Position numbers and translations under genes: made by a program. Below are positions 46,175-54,845 of a stretch of DNA of 64,000 nt, in pieces. Within the stretch, counting starts at the first letter, position 1; each line of letters starts with the position of its first letter. The notes under the pieces were generated by a model. It did not search any database. It saw nothing but the letters and a program-made list of their open reading frames with translations, and was not told the DNA's origin. The DNA is from Bacteroidia bacterium (GTDB lineage Bacteria; Bacteroidota; Bacteroidia; Cytophagales; Cyclobacteriaceae), in contig JAUIAO010000032.1 of assembly GCA_030425425.1 (NCBI GenBank), positions 1-64,000 of the forward strand, written 5' to 3'.

Positions 46175-47181
46175 AGTTTATTCAATATTGCTTTGGCCAG
46201 TATCGCCGGATCTCGTTCATCCAATTGCAAATGTATTGAGATGTGATCCTTTTTATCATCTATTGATTTGGCGTACCTTTTGTCATAATATTTGAGAATA
46301 ATGCCAGCTGCATCTTTTGCTTCACCCTGCCGGATAAACTCAATCGCTTGCTCAGCTTCTCTGAGTCCGAGTTTCTTTTGAATGCTGTTTGCAGCCCTGA
46401 TTAGGTTGGCTTCATCTTGTTTGCCATAGTTAGTCACGAGATTTTTAATTCTGCTAGCTCGTGGGATCTCCATAAATACACATGGAGCGGCATTTTTTTG
46501 ATGGTAAAGCTCCTGCGTCATGTTCACTCCGCCAATGCGCATGCTTTCATCTTCGAGCCAGATTCGCTTACTGAGATTCATTTTCCTGAATTCCTCAAAA
46601 AGCATGTTTTGAAACTGCTCTACACTGGGTTGTATTTCTGAAGGGCGCCTCCCGAATGCTGAACCCTGATGATTCGCCAGGCCTTCCAGGTCGATCACTT
46701 GCTCACCCAGCCTGGCCAGCTCATGCAGTACCTCCGTTTTTCTGGAGCCTGTAAATCCCGTCAAAACAATTAGCGGAAGTGGCTTTGTGAAAAACTGTAT
46801 AGCCGCATGGCGGTAAGATTTGTAACCACCATCCAAAGTGTTCACCTTGAAGCCGTAAGTTTCCAGAAGAGTCGCTACGCTTTGCGAGCGCTGACCACCA
46901 CGCCAGCAATGAACCAATAAATTTTCGCTTTTGAGGGATTCGGCAAATTCGATGAACCCACTCATTTTCGGACCAATAAATTCCAGACCTTTTTTGAAGG
47001 CCACTTTCGGTCCGGTTTGTTTGTAAAGAGTGCCCACAACCGCTCTTTCATCATTGTCCAGAAGGGGCATGTTGTGGCTGTTTGGAAGCCTGCCTTGTTC
47101 ATATTCTGCGGGAGACCGCACATCCAGAACCGGAGTGCTTTCAGCAAGTTTTAAAAAATCATGAATTGCAAGCTTTTTCAT
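46171..47181 (-). CDS. mnmH: tRNA 2-selenouridine synthase, with altered Walker A
   Basis: A 336-residue protein with an N-terminal rhodanese domain (about 5-125, active Cys92 in VHCWRGGQRS) and a P-loop domain. It exchanges sulfur for selenium at wobble uridine in tRNA-Lys/Glu/Gln via a geranylated intermediate. The P-loop reads GFTGSRKTE (142-150): Arg147 stands where this family's GxTGxGKT loop has Gly, and a single A-to-G change would restore it. SelD follows with a 4-bp overlap. Activity is therefore uncertain. Confidence 0.92.
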   Translation of the reverse strand: MKKLAIHDFLKLAESTPVLDVRSPAEYEQGRLPNSHNMPLLDNDERAVVGTLYKQTGPKVAFKKGLEFIGPKMSGFIEFAESLKSENLLVHCWRGGQRSQSVATLLETYGFKVNTLDGGYKSYRHAAIQFFTKPLPLIVLTGFTGSRKTEVLHELARLGEQVIDLEGLANHQGSAFGRRPSEIQPSVEQFQNMLFEEFRKMNLSKRIWLEDESMRIGGVNMTQELYHQKNAAPCVFMEIPRASRIKNLVTNYGKQDEANLIRAANSIQKKLGLREAEQAIEFIRQGEAKDAAGIILKYYDKRYAKSIDDKKDHISIHLQLDERDPAILAKAILNKL

Positions 47182-47239
47182 TTGAGACTCTATTCTAAGA
47201 GGGCACTCAAAGATAACACCAGCTATTCACTTGAGTATC

Positions 47240-47908
47240 TTATTTAAAAAGTACAAACCCGAGCTTTGCACCAAAAATGAGGTAAAGTTGAGGTTCGAAT
47301 TTTGAAGGCTGAATGAATCGATTTCTTTCTACAAAAACCGCATCCTCAAATGGCATTTTGGCAACTGAAAACTGAGATATTCCACCACCAACAGAGCCTT
47401 CCATCACAATCCTAGGGTGAATGAAATATTGAACTCCCATATCCCAAATGAACGCCGAACGGTGAGTTTCGAATTGTCCATTTACGTTTCGATAATAGGT
47501 ACAATCTCCCGTTTCGCATTCAAACCCCATGATATATGTTTCCTCCACTGTGATTTTCCGAAATTGATAATAAAGTCCTACAAATCCAATGAAGGAATCA
47601 CTGAATTGTCCATGATAGCGAATGCCATGTCTGGTTTTGAAGCTACTGACGATAGGCACATGTGCAGCCTCTCCATCTTCTGAATTGGTATTATCATACA
47701 GCCTGGTAACAAAACCAAATTCATGAAAAGTAGAAAACGCTGAACCAATAGGAAATAGCTCTGCTGAAGCCAGAAATGAGGGGTCTGCCGGATTGATGGC
47801 ATTCAGAAAATCAACCTTCAAATATGCAAGAGGTGATTTTGTAGAATCGACCTGTCCATAAAGGTTGCCCGCACTTATAAGAATTATTACTAATAAGAGT
47901 TTTTTCAT
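47240..47908 (-). CDS. Outer-membrane-type hypothetical protein
   Basis: A 222-residue protein with a signal peptide (ending LYG-Q) and alternating aromatic/hydrophobic strands throughout, ending GAKLGFVLFK. This fits a small outer-membrane beta-barrel of about eight strands. Its ATG overlaps the stop of the upstream lipoprotein gene (TAATG), so it is the third gene of an operon with two LVIVD-type lipoproteins. Function unknown. Confidence 0.72.
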   Translation of the reverse strand: MKKLLLVIILISAGNLYGQVDSTKSPLAYLKVDFLNAINPADPSFLASAELFPIGSAFSTFHEFGFVTRLYDNTNSEDGEAAHVPIVSSFKTRHGIRYHGQFSDSFIGFVGLYYQFRKITVEETYIMGFECETGDCTYYRNVNGQFETHRSAFIWDMGVQYFIHPRIVMEGSVGGGISQFSVAKMPFEDAVFVERNRFIQPSKFEPQLYLIFGAKLGFVLFK

Positions 47909-48654
47909 TAGTTGATTGTGCTAAGAAGGTTTAGGCTGTCGGCTTGAGATATGTATTGTGATACTCCGTTATTTGCTGTGATGATCATTTGGTTTGGAAG
48001 ACCGATCATGTCATTGGCTGGAATAGTTGTGAAAAAAGTATCCAGCTTTGGCTGCCATGGAGTATTGATATTAAACTTCTTGAGGCCTAGTACTCCTTCA
48101 CCAACATATAAATCGCCATTGTATATTGTCAACCCTCTCGGCCGGATCATTTCTACAGTATCCAGAGTTTGCGGATTGGTAATATCACTGATGTCAATGG
48201 TCAACAACTGATTGACAAAATGTCCAGTGCAAGTGACTTCATCACGAATTGTCAGATATGCGAAATCCCCATTCACGATTACTGGGTCACAGCCGGTTTG
48301 ATGAGTGTACAATGTTACAAATTCAGGTGTCTCAGGATCGTCGAGATTATAGATGTAAACTCCATTTTCTGCACCTAAAAACAAGTGATTTTCATAAGTA
48401 ATTGCAGTTTCCAGCCCACCAAAAGTAGGGATGGTTTTCACATTCTGAGGGTTTCGGCCATCATTGAGGTCTAGCACTTTGAGTTTTTCTTTGGTGCTTA
48501 CATACATGTAATTGCCTCGGATAGCAAACCTTGCTGTAGATCCTCCAACACCAGTTACACCATCTCCCGACCCCAGGCTCAAACCCGGTGAGCTATCATC
48601 AGCTCCACAGGCGATTAGTAAAAACAAGGGAATAATTAACGCTATTTTTTTCAT
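47908..48654 (-). CDS. LVIVD-repeat lipoprotein
   Basis: Started at 48654, the 248-residue product begins MKKIALIIPLFLLIACGADD: a lipoprotein signal with lipobox LIAC. The body contains LVIVD-type beta-propeller repeats (for example KLKVLDLNDGRNPQNVKTI, and LLTIDISDITNPQTLDTV). Such proteins lie on the outer membrane or cell surface; function is unknown. The frame is open to 48711, but that part overlaps the upstream gene. Confidence 0.8.
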   Translation of the reverse strand: MKKIALIIPLFLLIACGADDSSPGLSLGSGDGVTGVGGSTARFAIRGNYMYVSTKEKLKVLDLNDGRNPQNVKTIPTFGGLETAITYENHLFLGAENGVYIYNLDDPETPEFVTLYTHQTGCDPVIVNGDFAYLTIRDEVTCTGHFVNQLLTIDISDITNPQTLDTVEMIRPRGLTIYNGDLYVGEGVLGLKKFNINTPWQPKLDTFFTTIPANDMIGLPNQMIITANNGVSQYISQADSLNLLSTIN

Positions 48655-48665
48655 GCTATGCCAGA

Positions 48666-49202
48666 TTAGTTTTTGTAACACTGTGGTGAACTGATAATTT
48701 CTTTTTTCCACCCGATCACTCGGCCTTTAGATTCGTCTATACATTCAAAATAAATGTCGTGCTGTCTCGGATATCTGTTTTCCTCCTCTTCGAAAAACAG
48801 GTTTTGCACACGACCTACTTCCTGAAAAGTATTTTCACTGATCTCCAGTACCACCATATCAGTATGATTATTGGCATAGATCAACCCATCTTTCACAGCT
48901 ATGTCTGTATTACCTGGGATTTGTATGAAGAATAAGTTTTGTGGGTTCGATATATCACTGTTATCCACTACATGAATGCCCTCATTTACTTCGTTTATCA
49001 ACAAAACATTTCCATAAACATAGATTTTACCAGCTTTCTGAGGTGTCCGAGCTTCATTTTTGGTGATTAGGAAGTCAGCAGAGTCGGCATATATTGGTCG
49101 CATTCCTTCGATATCACGATCTGGGAAAGACGGAAGCCCGGGTTCGCAACCCGCAAAAATCCATAGCGTGACACATGCTGCAATCAGTAAGATTTGTTTC
49201 AT
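48666..49202 (-). CDS. LVIVD-repeat lipoprotein, shorter paralogue
   Basis: Started at 49202, the 178-residue product begins MKQILLIAACVTLWIFAGCEPG, a lipoprotein signal with lipobox FAGC. It has LVIVD-like strands (GIHVVDNSDISNPQNLFFI). It lies 11 bp upstream of the longer lipoprotein gene and is probably the first gene of that operon. The upstream 16 codons of the frame are not lipoprotein-like and were left out. Confidence 0.78.
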   Translation of the reverse strand: MKQILLIAACVTLWIFAGCEPGLPSFPDRDIEGMRPIYADSADFLITKNEARTPQKAGKIYVYGNVLLINEVNEGIHVVDNSDISNPQNLFFIQIPGNTDIAVKDGLIYANNHTDMVVLEISENTFQEVGRVQNLFFEEEENRYPRQHDIYFECIDESKGRVIGWKKEIISSPQCYKN

Positions 49203-49343
49203 ATGGTTAGGCTTAAAAAGTGACCTGTTCTTGAGACACAAGAAAATCAAGGACAGTTGTAAATCAAAATGATAAATAGTAAAAAATGGTCAACTTCCAT
49301 AAAGTTAACTGGTACGCAAATTCTAATTCACTAGGGGCTTTAT

Positions 49344-49351
49344 TATCTTTA
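49344..49351 (+). promoter_or_regulatory. Putative -7 box before the SRPBCC/GyrI gene
   Basis: TATCTTTA, one mismatch from TAnnTTTG, lies 37 bp before the ATG at 49389. Confidence 0.3.
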
Positions 49352-49388
49352 GTTGTTATTCAAATGTTTATCACCAATTTTCTTTATC

Positions 49389-50312
49389 ATGCCTAAATTT
49401 CAAGTTTTAAAAACTCAGCTGATCAATGCTCCTATTGACAAAGTCTATGAAAATGTTTCTGATCTCAACCATTGGACCAGTTGGTCTCCCTGGCTGATTT
49501 GTGAGCCAGAAGCCACTACCAAGGTGGCTGATAACAACAAGTCTTACTCATGGGAGGGAAAGCGAGTAGGCTCCGGGGAGATGAAAATCACTGAAGCGGA
49601 AGTTAATCAATCAGTAAATTATGATCTCACATTTCTGAAGCCTTGGAAATCTGAAGCGAAAGTTCGTTTTGAAGTGGAGGAGAAGGACGGTGGTACGGAA
49701 GTACGCTGGTACATGGATAGTAAGTTGCCGTTTTTCATGTTTTGGATGAAGAAAATGATGGTGGCATTTCTGGGTATGGACTTTCAGAGAGGTCTAAATC
49801 TCCTCAAAGACTATACTGAACTCGGCGAAATTCAATCCGAGCTTGAGTTTGTTGGCGAGCGTAGCTACCCTGGCTGTCAGTACATTGCTATAAAGACGGA
49901 TACCACAATGGCACGAGTAGGGACGGATATGGAAGCAGATTTCACCAAGCTTTGGGAAGCCATTGGTGGTCAAAAGGATTTAGTTGCCGGAGAGCCTTTT
50001 TCTATCTATCACAAATTTGATATGGTAAAAGAGCAAGTAAGCTACACATGCGGAGTACCTGTAAGCAGCTACCCTGATAGTTTGCCTTCAGGGGTTTTTA
50101 CGGATAATATGGAGCCAATGAAGATCTATACATTACGTCATATTGGCCCGTATATTCATCTGGGAAATGCCTGGACAACCATGCAAATGATGATGCGAAA
50201 TAAAGAATTTAGAGCTGTTAAAGGCATTCATCCGTTTGAGACCTACGCCAATGCTCCAGGTGAGGTAGATGAAAAGGAGCTGATCACTGACATCAATTTC
50301 GCGGTGAAGTAA
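49389..50312 (+). CDS. SRPBCC plus GyrI-like effector-binding protein
   Basis: A 307-residue protein in two halves. The N-terminal half (about 1-155) is a START/SRPBCC-type ligand pocket, beginning FQVLKTQLINAPIDKVYENVSDLNHW. The C-terminal half (about 165-307) is a GyrI-like effector-binding domain with MKIYTLRHIGPYIHLGNAW. No DNA-binding domain is present, so it may bind or buffer small molecules rather than regulate genes. The start at 49389 is preferred because the upstream extension is hydrophobic and not family-like. Confidence 0.82.
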   Translation: MPKFQVLKTQLINAPIDKVYENVSDLNHWTSWSPWLICEPEATTKVADNNKSYSWEGKRVGSGEMKITEAEVNQSVNYDLTFLKPWKSEAKVRFEVEEKDGGTEVRWYMDSKLPFFMFWMKKMMVAFLGMDFQRGLNLLKDYTELGEIQSELEFVGERSYPGCQYIAIKTDTTMARVGTDMEADFTKLWEAIGGQKDLVAGEPFSIYHKFDMVKEQVSYTCGVPVSSYPDSLPSGVFTDNMEPMKIYTLRHIGPYIHLGNAWTTMQMMMRNKEFRAVKGIHPFETYANAPGEVDEKELITDINFAVK

Positions 50313-50365
50313 TAGTCTCACAAATGCACTCTTTATCTTAGCCAGACTAAAACTGAGCTAGGTAA

Positions 50366-51253
50366 GTGAACAAACAACGATTTTATGGAATTCTGCTGGC
50401 CATTGCGGGAATATTGATGTTTTCGAGCAAAGCTGTAATGGTGAAGCTTGCCTATCAGTATGAGGTAGATACGGTTTCGCTCTTGCTATTGCGGATGGTT
50501 TTTGCATTGCCATTTTATCTGGTTATTTCGTTTTTTGGCAAGCCGAAACAAGAGGTAAAAAAGGGAGACATAGTATGGGTATTTTTCCTCGGCTTTATCG
50601 GTTACTATCTCGCGAGTTATTTTGATTTTTTAGGATTGCAGTATGTCAAAGCAGGATTGGAGCGATTGATTCTGTTTGTATATCCGACGCTGGTACTACT
50701 GATTTCTTACATTTTTCTGAAGAAGAAAATAACCCGGGAACAGGCGATGGGTGTGGCAATAACCTATACAGGTGTCATCGTCATATTTGCTTCTGAGTTA
50801 CAGATTAATCAAGAATCTGGAGTGATACTCGGTAGTTTGCTGATCTTTTTAAGCGCCCTTACTTATGCCGGTTATCTTGTGGGTTCTGGCTGGATTATTC
50901 CCAAGTTCGGCCCGCGGCTGTTTACTTCCTATGCCATGATCGTGTCTTGTTTTGCAGTGATTGTACATTATGTCGTGTTGGGTGATTTTGATATCCTGTC
51001 ACTTCATCCTAATGTCTACTGGATTGGGTTGGCAATGGCCGTCTTTGCTACAGTGATTCCTAGTTATTTGATTAGTTATGCTATCAGGAGTTTGGGTGCG
51101 AACAACTTTTCATTATTCGGTAGTTTGGGCCCGGTTTCTACTATTGTGCTTGCCTATTTTTTTCTGGGAGAAATTCTCACACTCACGCAGGTAGTTGGAG
51201 GGCTGGTGATCATTTTTGGGATTTTTATTGCAGAGCGAAAAAAGCAGATTTAA
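50366..51253 (+). CDS. EamA/DMT-superfamily transporter
   Basis: A 295-residue inner-membrane protein with ten helices in two EamA repeats, starting at GTG. SKAVMVKLAYQYEVDTVSLLLLRM opens the first repeat, and SLGPVSTIVLAYFFLGEILTLTQVVGG the end of the second. EamA proteins export metabolites or amino acids; the substrate is unknown. No regulator is beside it. Confidence 0.88.
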   Translation: MNKQRFYGILLAIAGILMFSSKAVMVKLAYQYEVDTVSLLLLRMVFALPFYLVISFFGKPKQEVKKGDIVWVFFLGFIGYYLASYFDFLGLQYVKAGLERLILFVYPTLVLLISYIFLKKKITREQAMGVAITYTGVIVIFASELQINQESGVILGSLLIFLSALTYAGYLVGSGWIIPKFGPRLFTSYAMIVSCFAVIVHYVVLGDFDILSLHPNVYWIGLAMAVFATVIPSYLISYAIRSLGANNFSLFGSLGPVSTIVLAYFFLGEILTLTQVVGGLVIIFGIFIAERKKQI

Positions 51254-51254
51254 T

Positions 51255-51350
51255 CCCACCAGTGGGTTTAATTCCCCGCCCCTCTGGGGCGAGATACTTT
51301 TGTTTGCAAAGCAAACTCCACCAAATACCTCGATGGCTCTGCCTCGAGGT
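51255..51350. repeat. Composite intergenic repeat of four hairpins
   Basis: Four palindromes follow one another: CCCAC-ca-GTGGG (51255-51266), CGCCCC-tct-GGGGCG (51277-51291... arms 51277-51282 and 51286-51291), GTTTGC-aaa-GCAAAC (51302-51316), and ACCTCGA-t-GGC-tct-GCC-TCGAGGT (51327-51350). A degenerate copy lies at 34000-34080. It resembles a REP-like or small non-autonomous element common in intergenic regions of this phylum. Confidence 0.6.
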
Positions 51351-51365
51351 TATTTATTAAAATTT

Positions 51366-51471
51366 AGATAATCACGGTTTTTTGTGGGGCTTCATTAGAA
51401 TTATCTCAATAATACAAACGTTTGTAACAAATATTACAAATTACTAAATGCAATAATGCGAAATTCGCATT
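51366..51471. promoter_or_regulatory. Palindrome cluster upstream of the 63-aa protein
   Basis: Inverted repeats: AGATAAT (51366-51372) with ATTATCT (51400-51406); perfect ACAAACGTTTGT (51414-51425); TTTGTAA-caaata-TTACAAA (51421-51440); AATGCGAA-a-TTCGCATT (51455-51471). They lie directly before the -7 box at 51479, as expected for operator sites. Confidence 0.5.
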
Positions 51472-51478
51472 TTTAAAT

Positions 51479-51486
51479 TAACTTTG
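51479..51486 (+). promoter_or_regulatory. Putative -7 box of the 63-aa gene
   Basis: TAACTTTG matches TAnnTTTG exactly and lies 33 bp before the ATG at 51520, giving a short 5' leader. Confidence 0.5.
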
Positions 51487-51519
51487 TTGCATAATTAATA
51501 ATCAAAACGCCAAAATACT

Positions 51520-51711
51520 ATGATTTTACTCAGAGCTCACGACAATCAGCAAAATCTCACCAACACATTTGTTAGCATGGTAAAAACTACCGTGAAAAAT
51601 GGTCAGTTTAATAAGCAGATCAAACAAGAGATTTTTCTTCAAGGTCAGGAAATGGGCTTTTGCAATGATGAAATCAAGGTTTTGATTGAGGATATCATTC
51701 CTGCCAAATAA
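51520..51711 (+). CDS. Small soluble hypothetical protein, 63 aa
   Basis: A 63-residue protein beginning MILLRAHDNQQNLTNTFVSM and ending VLIEDIIPAK, predicted helical and soluble. It has a promoter-like -7 box and a cluster of palindromes before it and a strong terminator behind it, so it is an independent, probably regulated, transcription unit. I do not recognise the family. Confidence 0.65.
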   Translation: MILLRAHDNQQNLTNTFVSMVKTTVKNGQFNKQIKQEIFLQGQEMGFCNDEIKVLIEDIIPAK

Positions 51712-51740
51712 GGATTTTAGGTTGTAATAATTGATATAGT

Positions 51741-51772
51741 AAAGGGCATGAAGCAATTCATGCCCTTTTTTC
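51741..51772 (+). terminator. Strong terminator of the 63-aa gene
   Basis: A perfect 12-bp stem, AAAGGGCATGAA (51741-51752) with TTCATGCCCTTT (51757-51768), has loop GCAA and is followed by T's. Confidence 0.88.
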
Positions 51773-51820
51773 GTTCCAGACCTATTATGTTAAGTCTAAA
51801 ATCTCATTCCTTAAATCTAT

Positions 51821-53938
51821 TTATAGCCTAACCCTGATCCCGGGACCGATCAAGAAAAAAGGAACAGCCTCGCCTAGCAAAAATCCACCTCCCACATAAA
51901 GAGGGAAAGTCAGTTTGTTGCTGTTGGACGTGGGATATAGTGAGCCAATCACCACCAGTCCTACGTCTCTGTTGTTCGTATCAGTAAAGTTAAAAGCATC
52001 AATGGCAATGAATCCTGCACCAATTTTGAATGGTCGGTATTTGGCGATTTTGCCTTTTTCATAGAAACTCATCTGTGCCATCATGGCAAAACTGGGACCT
52101 CCAAAATTCCCAAAATCAGTTTTAGGCTTCAAAATCAACAAACCAGCAGGAAACGAAACGTCAATGTCATAGTTATAATCGCGTTTCAGGTATATCCTTA
52201 TTTTTTTTGATTTCCCTTCACCGCCATATTTGGATTTGTCATGGGAGATCTCCAGTTCTATTCGCGACCATTCTTCCAGTTCAGAAGTCTTTTTCGCTAT
52301 GAAATTGTTGAGGTTGATGTCTTCTTCTTTACAGTTTTTACCGCTGTAATGAAGGTAACGAGGAGAAGCTTCACCCGGGCAGATCACCAAATCATCAAAT
52401 TGATAAAGCTCAATCAGATTCCCTTTTTTATTGGAGATTTTTACTTTGATCGTCAGGTATTGGCGGCCATACAAGTCTCGCCCTTCATCGATTTTGTTTC
52501 GATCAAAATCAAAAACCAAATCTGTCAGAGTGTTTTCATAATATACTGGTTTGTCGATATCATCCACTACCATTTGCTGATCACCAAAATCAAGATTGAT
52601 AAAATCCAGAGGCCGGGCGCGTTCGTACTCTTTTACGACCAGTGATTTTCCGGTGGCTTTGTTGTGGTTGAATATTTCGATTTTGTTCGTGCCAATGTTT
52701 AGCGGGATTTTGAGACTGAAAAGTGAAATACTCTCATTTTTGACCAAAGAATCATATTCCAGATTGCTTGCTCCGGGAAAGCTGAAATTGGCCTTGTGCA
52801 GCCCTTCACCTTCTAGTCTGATATTGATTAATTCACCTGGGTGGACTGTGCTAGACTTCTCCCAGTCTTTGCCTTCACGCTGTATGTAGATGGACTGAAT
52901 GTTGGTTTTATGCGTAATATCCACGTTGGTTACAAACATGGCTTCATCTCCATCCTTTATGTAGAGGTATCCTTCGGGTTTCCGATGAAACGCATATGGA
53001 CGCAGTAAACAAAGCACCTTATCGTTGTTTAGACGAGCTTTTGTATAGAGCTCAGCGATGAGCGCCCCACCGGTTTCTTCCTGGTTTTCGATTCTATATG
53101 TTTTACCAACTCTCAAAAAACGATGATTGTCGATTTGTACCTCAACTGGTTCGGTCTTATCATCATTTGGTGTGACTTCATTTTTATCAAACTGGATAAA
53201 AGCTAATCTCCCCGATCTTACATAAAACGAATAATTGAGCAGAGGCAGGTGATAGTTGGGTTGACCATACTGGAAATAAGGTTTTTTCAATTGGAAAGGA
53301 ATGCTGATCATTTGGTTGCCCAGAGAGTTTGGCAAGAGATGCAGTAAAAGTTTAGACCCTTCTTTGACCACACGATAATTGATCGGAAGACCTTCTGTCC
53401 AGCGATTATCGGCTACTATGTTTTCTGCATTATTAGTCGTGAGTTCAAAGACTTTTTCCTCACCAATGTATAATTCATCTGTGGATGGGTAGAGCTCCAG
53501 GTACGTCTCCGTAAATGGGAAAATAGGTAATTCGACCAATTGCTCCGACGAGTCAAGTTTCACACGAATCAGGTATTTTAAAAAATCGGAACTGGTCAAT
53601 TGATTGAACCTGACTTTAAATCTGGCGTAATCCCGGTTGAGAATCAGCGAATCCACCAGATAATAATCAGCAGAAGGTACCAGTTCGATTAGATCAATAT
53701 CAGCATCTCCATCAAAATAAAGATAAACCTCAGCCACCTGGTTTTCTTCGGTATAGCTAAAAGCCAGTTGTTTTTTGTTTTGCTCCAGTACCCAGTTCTT
53801 TTTCCATGTATACTCGGAGGTATCTACAAGAATTCGAGCATCTATAAAGGGACTATTGTCAAACCTGGTTTGTGCAAGTGAAGTGAAAACAAGTCCCAAA
53901 AGGAGGAAAGAGTAAAGTGCTGATTTTATTTCTTTCAT
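51821..53938 (-). CDS. Large exported protein with membrane-type C-terminus
   Basis: A 705-residue protein with a signal peptide (to about 22, LAQT) and several beta-rich Ig-like modules. The last 105 residues (from FPAGLLILKPKTDFGNFGG to GPGIRVRL) look like amphipathic outer-membrane strands. It has no catalytic motif and no T9SS sorting domain. It is probably a surface or periplasmic protein anchored through its C-terminus. It stands alone. Family not recognised. Confidence 0.75.
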   Translation of the reverse strand: MKEIKSALYSFLLLGLVFTSLAQTRFDNSPFIDARILVDTSEYTWKKNWVLEQNKKQLAFSYTEENQVAEVYLYFDGDADIDLIELVPSADYYLVDSLILNRDYARFKVRFNQLTSSDFLKYLIRVKLDSSEQLVELPIFPFTETYLELYPSTDELYIGEEKVFELTTNNAENIVADNRWTEGLPINYRVVKEGSKLLLHLLPNSLGNQMISIPFQLKKPYFQYGQPNYHLPLLNYSFYVRSGRLAFIQFDKNEVTPNDDKTEPVEVQIDNHRFLRVGKTYRIENQEETGGALIAELYTKARLNNDKVLCLLRPYAFHRKPEGYLYIKDGDEAMFVTNVDITHKTNIQSIYIQREGKDWEKSSTVHPGELINIRLEGEGLHKANFSFPGASNLEYDSLVKNESISLFSLKIPLNIGTNKIEIFNHNKATGKSLVVKEYERARPLDFINLDFGDQQMVVDDIDKPVYYENTLTDLVFDFDRNKIDEGRDLYGRQYLTIKVKISNKKGNLIELYQFDDLVICPGEASPRYLHYSGKNCKEEDINLNNFIAKKTSELEEWSRIELEISHDKSKYGGEGKSKKIRIYLKRDYNYDIDVSFPAGLLILKPKTDFGNFGGPSFAMMAQMSFYEKGKIAKYRPFKIGAGFIAIDAFNFTDTNNRDVGLVVIGSLYPTSNSNKLTFPLYVGGGFLLGEAVPFFLIGPGIRVRL

Positions 53939-54200
53939 TCGATTTTAGTTGTGTGTAGGCCTGTGAACGTTACGTTGATGCTGAGGTTAGGTATATCTCT
54001 GTAATGGATAACTGGCCATGTTTTTTTAATTGTGCAAAGATGAAGATCATGAGTCAAGCAAGCAAGGTTTGAAGATGAAGACAGGTTAATCTTTGATTAG
54101 GAATTTTAAAAGTTTGAAACAAAGCCTGTATCTTTCGTTTTAATTATACATCCTTTTGCCCCAAAGGAGTGTCTGACAATAACAACCCAACCCCAGAAAT

Positions 54201-54845
54201 TTGAAACGAATTGCCGTCCTCTTTCTTTTGTATTATTGTGCGATTAGCGAAAACTATTCACAGGTTTTGCGCTATGATGTGGTGAGGAATGGATCGTCTA
54301 TTGGTGCTACTTTGGTGGAGAGGACCATTGAGGGAGAGAAGATTACGCACCACTTGAATACCCTCACGAAATTCAGAATCATCTGGCAAATAGAGGTGGA
54401 ATATGATTTGGTGGAGACTTTCGAGGGAGATACACTCGTTTCAGGAACCAGCTGGAATACGCTCAATGAAAGTAAGCAAAAGGATACCGAATTATCTCGC
54501 AAAGAAGGTGAATATTCACTGATTATCGACGGGATTCACACTACGATTCACGAGCCTGTAATTACCAAATCTGTTTCAGAGATTTATTTTGAGGAGCCAG
54601 AGCATAGTGAGAAAGTGTTCTCGGCATATTTCGGAAGATATCTCACTTTTGAGAAGATTGGGGAACATCAATATGAACTGACATCTCCCGATGGTTCCAA
54701 TATTTACACATATGAAAATGGGATCTGTACGGAAGTGAAGATTTCCAGAGATTTTGCCACATTCAGCCAGGTACTGAAACCTGAGGTGTTGGCAGCCGTG
54801 AGAAATCATGAGATAACTGGCTCAATTCATGATAAAGACAATTAA
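54201..54845 (+). CDS. Exported hypothetical protein (DUF6134-like), TTG start
   Basis: A 214-residue protein with a signal peptide (about 1-21) and beta-rich DUF6134-like body (LRYDVVRNGSSIGATLVERTIEG and similar). It starts at TTG, since no ATG precedes the signal. Its last 17 bases overlap the next gene. Function unknown. Confidence 0.72.
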   Translation: MKRIAVLFLLYYCAISENYSQVLRYDVVRNGSSIGATLVERTIEGEKITHHLNTLTKFRIIWQIEVEYDLVETFEGDTLVSGTSWNTLNESKQKDTELSRKEGEYSLIIDGIHTTIHEPVITKSVSEIYFEEPEHSEKVFSAYFGRYLTFEKIGEHQYELTSPDGSNIYTYENGICTEVKISRDFATFSQVLKPEVLAAVRNHEITGSIHDKDN

